A stretch of DNA of 64,000 nucleotides from Pogostemon cablin (taxonomy: Eukaryota > Streptophyta > Magnoliopsida > Lamiales > Lamiaceae): assembly GCA_023678885.1 (NCBI GenBank), contig CM042998.1:2979820-3043819 (forward strand), in the 5' to 3' direction. Below the pieces are notes generated by a model. That model made no database searches, was not told the origin of the DNA, and worked only from the letters and a program-made list of their open reading frames with translations. Made by a program: the position numbers and the translations under genes. Shown here piece after piece: positions 32,901 through 43,419 of the stretch (positions are counted from its first letter, which is position 1; each line of letters begins with the position of its first letter).

Positions 32901-33944
32901 GAGGGCATGTGAAGACGGACAGGGGGTTGCGCCATGCCCAATACTTCGAGAAAGTCCCAAGGTCCAGAGCGGTGCACGTCCGCCGGAAGCTAATCTAGTG
33001 CCGCTATAACTATCCAAGAAGACACTCGAAACTGGAAGGATTAAGCACATCTTTGATCATTAGCTACACTCGCGTGAACCTGCACCGCCACTCACTCACT
33101 TGTATAATGTTTGATTATTAGACCATGGTATTTGATTTATCAAACACATCATTATTGTATACTCTTTGGCTTTCAAGCTTGAACTAGGTCTTGGATTCGG
33201 TATTGATTGGGCATGACATTAGATTAGGAAGGAGATGGGCTTTCCCTTGGGTTCTATCGAAGACTTTTAGTGCATCTATTAAGTTCACCAAAACAATAAA
33301 AGTGATAATATTTTTACTAAAAAGTTATACATGATAAAGAAAAAGTGATAACTATTTAATTAAATTATTTTATGAATAATTTGTAAAATAAATAAAAAAT
33401 TATAATATTTTTAATATAAAGTGATATCCGATCAAGATAAAGTAATACTAAAATATTCAACTAATTAACTATTATAAATAATATTATTATAATTGAATAA
33501 TTAATAATAAAAAAAAATATAATAATATTTATTAAAATGGAAAAATACTCAGATTTGAAATAGCTGTTTGAAATTTGTGGACGGAAGAATTTGGCTGTAG
33601 TTTGATAGGTGGTCTTCAACCAGACCCAACATCCGCCCATCTTCTTAATTCTTATGCGATAACTATTTTTTTAATTTAATTTTCCCAAACAAGGGCCGCC
33701 TTTTTTATAATTTTTTTTGTTAAATCTAATTTATAATATAATTAATTGGGTCTATAATCCGTCTCATATAAGGAGATCCGTGAGACGGTCTTACCCAAGA
33801 CCTACCCATAAAAAAACCTGAAAGATTTCTTTTATTTGAAAATTACGATATATTTTACCTAAAATTTAAAAAATGCAAAAATTTAGATAATTTTGTTTAA
33901 ATTATAATTAACTAGTAAATAAAAAGAAAAAAAAACTTTGATAG

Positions 33945-34165
33945 GTGTATGCCTATTATATAGATAAAGTATGTTTAATTATTGTTAAAGTATGTTTTGT
34001 AAAATATGATGAATAATGAATTATTAAAGTATAATTTTAAAATGTTATTACATAATTTATTATTGACATACTTTAATTACAAATAAAACTTATATAATAA
34101 GCATACTTTAAACCCGTCTCACAATCGTATCGTATAAAATCAGTCAAACAAGAGAATCTCCCAAA
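33945..34165. mobile_element. Second copy of the GTGAGAC-family MITE, inverted relative to 6113-6383
   Basis: It shares ATAAAGTATGTTTAATTATT, ATACTTTAATTAC and AAGCATACTTTAAACCCGTC with the first copy. Termini are degenerate (GAGAATCTCC at the right). Confidence 0.5.
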
Positions 34166-34277
34166 AACCTTTTATTACTGAAAACATAAAATTAATTGTT
34201 AGGTCCAGGCCGAGTTTCTCTCGCGGGTATTTAGTATTTACAGTTGATGTTGCAGATGGGAGCCCATCAACAACACC

Positions 34278-34586
34278 TATAAAAAGAGGAGAAAATATGT
34301 TTAAAGGCTGCCCATTTTTTCTCCTCCGACGCCGCCCCTACTCTCACCTCCGTTTATGTGCGCCGTAGGAAGTTTTTTGTGATCTCTATCAAATTAGCTT
34401 CAGTTTTTTCTACAGTTCAGACGACAAATTCAGATTTCCATCTCTCACTGTTCAAGCTCCCTCTGTCAGTGAGTTGCGATTCTAACGCTGGTCTACTTTA
34501 TTAATTGTTAGACGAAAACCCTAATTATGTCATTCCCCTTAATCCCCAGCTGCGAAGGAAAACCCTAAATTCCTTCAGCACTCGTC
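34278..34586 (+). promoter_or_regulatory. TATA box and putative 5' leader exon with two telo-boxes
   Basis: TATAAAAA (34278-34285) is followed by a C/T-rich leader (CTCCTCCGACGCCGCC). AAACCCTAA telo-boxes lie at 34516-34524 and 34560-34568, a motif of plant translation and housekeeping promoters and leaders. A donor-like GTACGT follows at 34587. No convincing protein starts here. It could be a distal first exon of the RPC4 gene (start codon 38563) or a separate non-coding transcript. Confidence 0.4.
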
Positions 34587-35056
34587 AGTACGTTTTACCT
34601 ACGCTTTTGTTGTTCTGTTATTATTGGGTGTCTGTTTGTTGTTCTGTTATTATTAGGCGAGCCCTAATTTTCTATTTTTCCGCCCTTTGTGATTGACGTG
34701 AGTTTACCCTTTACTTTTACCCAAGCTCAATCTTTTTTATTTATTTATTATTATTATTATTTTTTAATTCTTTGTGGATAGTAACCAACCTGGCAAGAAG
34801 GAATTAGATTGTCTAATGTTTATCATCGTTAAATTCTTTTAATGAAGTAAGTGTTAGTATGTGTAGTTTGGACAGTGAATAATAAATTTGAAGGAATTTA
34901 TAATATTCATAACTCAACTTCACCATCAAATTCAATTGGTAGCCGCCAAAAGAAGGAATGAAAAAAAAAATTGTTCTAAAATCAGACATGCATGCAAAAA
35001 GGAGTTGGTGGGAAGAAACCATGCAAACTCTATATGGACAAGATTTTAATGCAAGT

Positions 35057-35410
35057 TTAGGAAGTTAAAGCACCCAGCAAATGAACTGACCATATCATCC
35101 TAAAGAGAGGTTTGAGCCTGTAATTAGGATGATGTAATGCTATATTTTTAAGGATGAAAATACCATCGAATCGTCCGAAGTTGTGAAAGTAAGTTTTAAT
35201 CGAAGGATTTTGTTTAATTATTAATAGAATCCTTATTACAATGTCTGTAAGTAACTTTCGACTTCTTTCTTCAAAGCTAGAATACAGATGAACTCTGACT
35301 CCCACTTGAAGAGGCAGTAGGAGATAGATCCATTCCTCCCTCACGCGGGCAGGGAGTCCTGCTTGTGCTCTTTCTTTGTGGTCCAGGCCAGGCACTCCAT
35401 CTATTAGCAT
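35057..35410 (-). pseudogene. Fragment of a mitochondrial linear-plasmid type family B DNA polymerase
   Basis: A minus-strand frame of 117 codons contains SSFEERSRKLLTDIV, then TYFHNFGRFDGIFILKN and LHHPNYRLKPLF. The middle part carries the exonuclease II motif of family B polymerases (Nx2-3F/YD, here NFGRFD). The combination is what I know from protein-primed DNA polymerases of plant mitochondrial linear plasmids. Those proteins are some 800-1000 residues; only part of the exonuclease domain is here, and the ends do not continue in any frame. It is therefore a nuclear relic of plasmid DNA, open over the stretch but without a polymerase domain. Confidence 0.65.
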
Positions 35411-37911
35411 AGCATGTTGTAGTCAACATTTTACACTAGGAAGACATGAATAACAGAACTTTAAATAAGCCATGGTCAACCTTTTCAATTGATAAGATGT
35501 ACTTAATATGCTTTTCAATGTTGAGCTACCCCATTCTGTCCATGAATCTTTGGTTAGAACTCTATATAATAGTGAGCCATGACTTTTTTCTAATCTCAAT
35601 CCTAGAATGTAGGATGATCAAAATTATACATGCATATTAATAAAAAATATACTAACCCTAACTCCGGCCCCCTCTGGTGAGTCTAGCTGAAAATTGTACT
35701 TTCTTAATGGTTAAGCTGTTGTGGGAGATGAGCTACGAGAGGCAGGAATGGCTAATACATTGACACTCGAAAATGTTTTATTAGTCATTATACTTTCTTA
35801 ATTCATGAAAGTATAGGTTATTAGTGCTTGCTAAATTATGGTGTTCTCCCAAATTGTGCCACGTGCCAAGTGGCACCCTCAGGTAGTTTGGCTATTATGG
35901 GTTGAGAGTTGATAAGTAATCTTTCCAATACGGACATGTACATAATTTTTAAAAGCGAATAGTTAAATCTAGAAACCAAAGCACTTGTTATTCAGAAAGA
36001 TAATGGGAAGGAGTTATGATATTATAAGTTTGTTAGATTTAATATAACAGTTGGAGCTATTACTGTATATCTATTACTATCTATGTTCACTTAATTGAAG
36101 AAGAGCCACATGGTTGGTTTTTTATCTTTGATAGTCCACATGTTCATCTAGTTGTTGAGTTTCACTTACTGTTCTAGAATCAATAGTGTGATTATTCTGC
36201 TAAATGTTTCTGCCAAGAAAAAGTTGAATTATATCCAAATACGCTTGGCAAAGACCTGATTTCCTTGTTTTGATTTTGCGCCTCTCCACTGCTTTATCTT
36301 CTGTAGTCGTCTATATTTCTCCTATCTTTCACAATATCCCTTACCTTCGCTAATTCTCCTGCTGTTCTACTATTTAATTCCTTTGGGTTCAGAATACTTC
36401 TGGATATGTTACGATTCTTTGCCCAATTCTTTCGAATTATCTTTGTGTTCTTGTGCTAAAGTTTTGTTTCACTACTATAACGCTGCTCCTCACTCTCACT
36501 TTACAGCTTATATGTTTGATCAATCTGGTTCCTCATTGCTTTTGAGCAGTGTTTCTTACGTCTTTCACTTTAAGGGATGATGATTTTGATTCTTCTTTTT
36601 ATTCTTATGGTGATAGAATGTTCATTCAGTAATTTGTTATGCCTTTCTTTGTCCGCTTATTTTGCTGTTACGTCAGTGATTTGGCTTCTTTGCTACTGTT
36701 GTTTATATCATATTAGCGACAGCTTCTTAGTAAAATTCAACTTGCGAGTATGCTTATGAGTCAGCTTAGGGTACAATTCTTATTTACCATTTATGGTCAA
36801 TGTTGTTTTATGATATTATAAGTCCGTGACGCATTTGCTGTTTTCTATTATAACTCGCAAGGTTACTTACGCAAATGTTTTGTGACATTGACACATTGTG
36901 CTTTGTGATTTTACACCTAAGCTGCATACATTAATTAATGTTATTTAGGCATTACAAATGAACTGCATTAAGTCAACGTTGTATATAAGATGGTGCATAT
37001 TACCTTCTCGCAAATGTTGAAAAACCCTACCATTATCTTCTTAAACTGAATTATTTTTCCATGCTTAAATTCTGTTTAATCACATTTGACAGTTTTGCAA
37101 GCCTCTACTAAACACGTCTATTTTTGTTCTTCTCCAATTATGTAGGTAACCAATTATTGCATTTTGTTTACCATGATTTTTTTGTTTGGTTTAACATGTT
37201 GTATTATGAGACAGAGATTTAAGCATATCCTTGGGAGATCATATAACATGTCTTCATGGAGTCATATCACCTTATTAACCAATGAGACAGACAGTATCAG
37301 TAATCCCATTAATAAAAAGATCTTACTCTGTTGGTCGTATTGCTATAATTCAAATTACATTTCTTGTAACTTACTTTTACCCACACAATTTCGTAATTCA
37401 ATTGTTCACCAATTGTAGTGATAGTTGTAGCCAATTGATGAAAGAAACATAGTTTATTATTACTATTATCTTTTAGGATTAAATTTTTATATGCCCTCAT
37501 AGATTTAACATTTTTTTTAATGTCCTGTATTTAGTGATAAATTTTACAATGCCCAAAATGACGAATATATCCTTGACTCGGTTGGTGACTTGATTTAAAA
37601 GCTTTAATCGAGTCATAAATATGTAAAATCATGCCATAAATATGTGCAATCGAGTCATTTTAACTGAGTCCAGGCTATTTTTGTAAAATTGGCATTGTAA
37701 CCAATACCCTTAAAATGAGGGTAATAAAGAAAATTCTAAAAAATATGGGGGCAATTTCACCCATTACTTCTACCTTTCACTGTTATGTTTTGATCTGAAA
37801 TTTTGTACAGACATACACTTTAATAATAGCTGGAAATATTTTTTTACTATATTCTATCTACAGTAAAGAAAGGAAAGACAGGCCTGCACCTCACTTCGTG
37901 AGTTGCTATCA

Positions 37912-37986
37912 AAACCCTAATTCTGAACTCGTTGATTTCAGGTGGTCTCTGCTTTCCTCTCGCCTGCTGGTTGAAGATTGACGCCG
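37912..37986 (+). promoter_or_regulatory. Telo-box and probable 5'-UTR exon of the RPC4 gene
   Basis: AAACCCTAA lies at 37912-37920. A TTGATTTCAG acceptor-like site at 37941 and the donor GCCG|GTATGT after 37986 could bound a 45-base leader exon 37942-37986. Alternatively the leader starts upstream near 37.87 kb. The next splice acceptor, 38537, leads into the start-codon exon. Confidence 0.45.
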
Positions 37987-38562
37987 GTATGTTTGTCTTT
38001 GCAATCAGCCTCTGCTTTACCTGATTACCTTACCTGCATTTTCTCCACTACTTCAGATGTATTTTGTTGTGTGAATATTAGTTTTCATGTCATTTTTCAG
38101 TGTGGTATGCACATTTTTAAGAACTAAAATCTGAGTTCTCTTTGTTTTTATTTTATTTTTATTTCGTGCTGTGCTCACTGGCCATTCACAACGAACCGAG
38201 TACTTGATGGATATTTGTTCTTATTATTATTTTCTAGTTTTAGTTCATTTTCATCCTGAATGAGGTGGTGGGTTTTTACCAGTTTGTGATGCCTCGTATT
38301 GTCTCTATTTAATTCATGCTTTGAAGATGGTGGTTTCGGATATATTTTTCTGGTATGATTTAATTTGCAATGATTTGTATTAATCCTAATTTGCTTCTTT
38401 TTTTTAGTGAATTTAAGCATTTATGCTTTGGCTTCGTTTTTCCTTCAATACGATGCAATATGCTCTTGTATGTTGAGGTGACAAAGTTCAGATCAAATAT
38501 ATTATTGTGTTGATTTGTGGTTCTTTGAATTATGCAGAATAGTTTATCAAATTTTTAATCTC

Positions 38563-41214
38563 ATGGATAAGAAGTCGTTGCCTGCGAAACCTCCCAGGAA
38601 GGTATTATGTTTATCTGATAGTGTCCCTATTAATATAGTTTATGTATATGTTAATGTGATGTCTTATATATATACATATATACATATATATATTTATATA
38701 TTTGTAACATCAATTTGTTTGGTTATGATTTAGATGAAATTTAAACCAAAAGCTCCTCCCAAGAAAGAACCAATGCTTGTCCTCCCTAAAGTGTAATCTT
38801 CTTATTCTCCTTTTAAATTGAATACTAACGCTAATTTGTCACCAGTCGAGTCTAATCAGTGTTACAATTACTATATTTGATTTGTTTTCTGTTTTCAGTG
38901 TGAAAAATGAAACTGATTTTGATGAAGCCATTGGAGATCTTCTTGATCGCCGCTATTATGTACTTATCCCCTGCTTACACATTTCAATTTAAATCTTAGA
39001 TGGTAAACTCTTCTTGTTTTTTATTATGTGATTAATAAAACTTCCTTTTTTGAAATAATTTCATTTTATTCTAGGAATCATCTTTAGGAAGGCCGAAAAT
39101 TGAGAAGAAAGGTAAGCATCTCTTGAGGTCTGATAAGATTGTTTATAAGTCATTGATTGATATGAGCTTAGTATTATATCTAAACCCATTCTCTTAGATC
39201 TACTTTTTCACCCTTCGTATCTTCACTACAGATTTTGTGTAAATTCCTGACATGGTAAACATATCCACTAAATAAGATACTATGAATTTGGATGAATGCT
39301 CTTGAACTTGAAGACGTTAACCCCTAATCAGTGCAAATGTTTTTTCACAATTTCAGCCGAACCAGTACAAGTTGCATTTGGTCATGGAGGATCATCTTCT
39401 TCCATCAGGTCATATGGCGCTCACAAGGTCAACAATTCCAATGGTAAGTCAATTTTGTTTAATGGTAATTTTTTGTAGTGTTGTATTTGAGGTTGCTGTA
39501 TCTGACATTTTTTATTCACAGGTGGTACTGAGCCAACAGAAGAGAAAGAATATAAGGAACCATGGGTAAGCTATACATTAACAAATCTCTAACCTCTACA
39601 ATGAAGCCCCTTACTATAATCTTGAGCTTCTTCGACCACTGCTGCAGAATTACTACTCGGTTTATCCTGTATCACTGCCCCTTAGAAGGCCATACACAGG
39701 AAATCCAGGTATTTCTCATTTTATCTTGAAAACATTTTGTTTTCAATAGGTTTGGAAATGCATGTGTATGTTGTAGATTATTACCATGTGATAACTTGCT
39801 ATTAAATTGAGATTGAAAGCATGCTATTTTATCCGCTTAGGATAATTTTATCTTGAAAACATTTTGTTTTCAATAGGTTTGGAAATGCATGTGTATGTTG
39901 TACATTATTACCATGTGATAACTTGCTATTAAAAAGCATGCTATTTTATCCGCTTAGGATATGAGGAAAATAGTCACCTTCAGAGAAAATAAATTTCTAT
40001 CATGTAAAGACCAAGTAGTCCTTAATGACCATTTTACTTGAGAAGAGAGACACCACAAAGGCTAGTCTCTGGAACTCTCGTGAACCAGTTCTCTGAGAGG
40101 TGGATGATTTAGTATAGAAAAAATCAACTTGATTCAAAGGTTTCTACCCGATTAAGGATAATCAGTAGTAGAAAGTGGCTAGATTTTATTATTCTAATCT
40201 TATCCTATCTCTCACTCTCTCTCGTTATTCTTATCTTATCCTCTCTCTCACTCTCTCCATTTTTGGGTCATTTTCCAATTTTTATAATTAAAAGATTTGG
40301 AAACCAAATATTTGCCATTTTATATTTCTTAATCAAAGCTAACCCAGTCTGCTCTGATTTCTTACTTCTAGAACTTCTTAATAAAGAAGAGTTTGGTGAA
40401 GATATGGACGTACCAGCATATGATGAAAATGAAACAAATGCAGCTGAAGAACTTGGTCTATTGGTTGGTCATCTATTATGATTAATCTGTACACAAAATT
40501 TATTTTGTTGATGCGCTAATGATCTCGTTTTCAGGATGAGGATTTGGAAAATAAAATGTTCTTCCTTCAGTTGCCATCTGTTTTACCTGGGTTTACACCA
40601 CCATCTAAATCGGAAGTCCCCAATGGAGAAAATAAAGATATCCCTGAAAAGGGTTCAGGGGCATCTCAAAAGACTAGTAATTTGGAATCACTACCAGCAG
40701 GTTACATGGGAAAAATGTTAATATACAAGAGCGGTGCTGTGAAAATGAAGATTGGTGATATATTATTTGATGTAAGTTTTTCGAAACATTTCATCCATTT
40801 CACTTTTAAATTACTGAAGTGATTCACTCATGTTAGCAACTGGGAAAATCAGTTCGCTGCTGATGTTGCAATTTATACACGACAGAGGATTTTGTCCCTT
40901 ATCTGTTATATACATGTTAAATCAGTATTTCTTCATAGAATTTATTATCGGGAATTTCCAAATTATCTAAAACGTAATATCGTTGGCAAGCATCAATTAC
41001 TTTGCTTAAACATAACCGTAGATGGCAAATGTGTGAAAGATGTGCTAATTTATAACGTACGCAGGTAACCCCAGGAATGGACTGCACGTGTGCTCAGGAC
41101 GTCGTTGTCATCAATAGAGAAGGAAAGCATTGTTGCAATTTGGGGGAAATCAGCAAACGTGCTGTCATAACTCCTGATATAGACAGCCTGTTAGATGCTG
41201 TTGATGATTTTTGA
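38563..41214 (+). CDS. DNA-directed RNA polymerase III subunit RPC4
   Basis: Ten coding exons, 288 residues: 38563-38601, 38734-38792, 38899-38959, 39075-39111, 39357-39443, 39522-39565, 39648-39708, 40372-40463, 40535-40771 and 41065-41214. All have GT-AG junctions and stay in frame. The basic N-terminus (KSLPAKPPRKMKFKPKAPPK) and the C-terminal domain are typical of RPC4/RPC53/POLR3D. The C-terminal part has LQLPSVLPGFTPP, GYMGKMLIYKSGAVKMKIGD, DVTPGMDCTCAQDVVVIN and LGEISKRAVITPDIDSLLD. In the family this subunit pairs with RPC5 (C37) in a TFIIF-like module and acts in initiation and termination on tRNA and 5S genes. The start codon exon begins at 38538, 25 bases before ATG. Intron 7 (39709-40371) carries a tandem duplication. 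Confidence 0.93.
39718..39960 (+). repeat. Tandem duplication inside RPC4 intron 7
   Basis: A unit of about 127 bases beginning ATTTTATCTTGAAAACATTT repeats at 39845. The second copy differs by one base and a 10-base deletion, so the duplication is recent. Confidence 0.9.
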
Positions 41215-42113
41215 TTATTCTTTTGTTGATTGGTCTTGAAATTTTGCAGCTGGTTTATAGGAATTTACAGAGTAGTAATGACTATAGTTTAGCACTTTAG
41301 CTCTTCTTTCACTTCATAGATTTATGGTATTTATTTTAGCACTAGTGCCCTTTGCTCGCCAATTTTGCAACATATATCTTGAAGTTCTTGTTTTCAGATG
41401 AATCCAATTGAAAGTATTTCATCTACTTTATTTTCCCACTCATTTGTCTTTGTTGACAAACCAAACAAACCACTGTAGTTTTTGTACTCAAAAGATTGGC
41501 TTCCATTATATTGATTCGTTTTCTCTTTTAATGCATTAATTGAGTGTAATTTTGAGTTTTGTAGACTCAAAAAATAGGTAACTATCAATTTAATACTTTA
41601 ATTTTTTTTATTATTTACTTGGAGCCTAAAAAAGGGGGAAACAAAATCAATTTAGGATTTTAAATTATAAAAATACTTTAAAGAAAATATAATTACAACA
41701 ACATCAAATTTTATAGAATCTAATTTGTCACTTAAAAATGTTTTATTAGTAATTTATTAACACAAAATTAATATTTCAATTATGAATTTATGTGACAGAA
41801 TTTAATAATTATTATTAAATTAGTTTAGATAATCTTGTGGTATTAAAATAGTTAGTTTTATATATTTCAAACTTTTAATTGATAAAAGCTTTGAATTGAT
41901 AATTTACCAAATTTTTAGATTCTAAATTGAAAATATTTAATTTGTTATTATAATGATCATATTCAATATTTTTAGTTTTTATTATTCTTTCATTAAATTT
42001 TTATGAAGCTAATTAATACATTACTTTTTAGTAAATAAAATATTACTTTTTTAAAAAATGAGTTATTATTTTTTTAATAAAAAACATTTCTTTTCAAAAT
42101 TTTCCACTTTAGT
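41215..42113. other. 3' flank of RPC4 and AT-rich DNA
   Basis: The RPC4 3' UTR probably ends within the first 200-300 bases. The rest is AT-rich with no gene. Confidence 0.5.
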
Positions 42114-42524
42114 TACTCCCTCCATCCCGAGCAAACAATATTATTTTCTTTTTGCACGTAAATTAATGAATATTACTCCCTCCGTCCGCTCCAAAGGTGG
42201 ATATTTGTTTTTTGCACGTGGATTAAAGAGTATTATTATTATTTAATGTGTAGTTGGTAGTTGTATTAGTAGGGTGTATGAGTCCATAAATTTATTGTAT
42301 TAGTGATGTGTGTGGGTCCCATGTGTTTAAAAAGGGAAATGTGGACCTTTGGTACGGACGCCCAAAATGGCAAAATGTCCACTTTTCGGGCAGACGGAGG
42401 GAGTATTATTTTATATAAAATGGATATGTATATTAGAAAAATATGATGGGTAATGGTGGATCCTTTTTACTAAAAGAGGAAAATGATACAATTTGGACGG
42501 ATTCACGGTGAAACGGAGGGAGTA
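42114..42524. mobile_element. Stowaway-type MITE containing another Stowaway
   Basis: The outer element starts TACTCCCTCCATCCCGAGC and ends GAAACGGAGGGAGTA. The inner copy at 42174-42405 splits it at a TA site. Confidence 0.85.
42174..42405. mobile_element. Inner Stowaway-type MITE
   Basis: The termini are TACTCCCTCCGTCCGCTCC and GGCAGACGGAGGGAGTA, with TA duplication. Its interior (GCACGTGGATTAAAGAGTA, GTTGTATTAGTAGGGTG, GACGCCCAAAATGG) is nearly that of the element at 26007. Confidence 0.85.
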
Positions 42525-43035
42525 TGAGATTATTATTTGAAGGGATGGAATATTATTTTTTTTTTAATATTGAAAGATCAAGAGTAAAGTTATAAAATTT
42601 ATAAGTGACAGATATTAAGAGTAAAAACTGAAATTAGTAGACTCTATTGTTGTGGTAAACCAGGCATGCATGATGAGTAACATTGATGAAATTAATAAAG
42701 TGAAAACCCCAATAAGAAGATGGCCATCATTCAATTTCATGTGCTCTTCAATCTCCATATATACATACATGCAACCTACACATTTCCCTTCTATTCATCT
42801 CACCTTCATAGCTTTTCCTTTTTTGGGACCTTGAAAAATCGATAAAGCTCTCACCTTTTTCCACAAAACATTAAAAACAAAAATGCATTCACATCTGCGT
42901 ACTTTCGCTCATAAACCAAACAAAAGAATTATAAAAAAAAACAGCACATTGATTTATGCATAATACGGTGAGTATGGAATCATTTGCTTTTGGGTCTCCT
43001 TTAATTGGGGGTGGCTGGCTGGCTTTACCTGATGT

Positions 43036-43039
<4 letters not shown>

Positions 43040-43066
<27 letters not shown>
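43040..43066. repeat. (GA)n microsatellite in the PDK1 upstream region
   Basis: About 13 GA units lie 350 bases before the PDK1 start codon. GAGA tracts of this kind are known sites for plant BPC factors; use here is inferred. Confidence 0.8.
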
Positions 43067-43074
<8 letters not shown>

Positions 43075-43419
43075 ATATATATGTGGTGAATCTTGATTTA
43101 ATGTGCGATGGATTTTCTTCTCTCAGGATTTTCAGACTGTTTTCTGCTGTTCAACGGTCTTCCCTGCCCTTTTCATTGGGGGTTGTGAAAACAAATCCAG
43201 CTCCAGGATTTTCCTTTTTCTAGTGGGAGAAAGCTGAAATCACATGTTTGTAACACAGAAAGAAGAAGTATGTGTGTGTGTATATAGGTAGATTTGTGCA
43301 TATGTAGATAAGAATTTGGTTGAATTTGTTTTGTTCTCTGCATGTAGGTGTGGAGGAGAGAGAAAGAGGGAGAATTTTGGGGAGAATAACGTGGCATTGG
43401 CGGGGGAAGAAGGAAAAAA

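Noticed and set aside
34505..34696. Short open frame after the telo-box leader
   Set aside because: It starts at a TTG codon, crosses a probable splice donor and has no family features.
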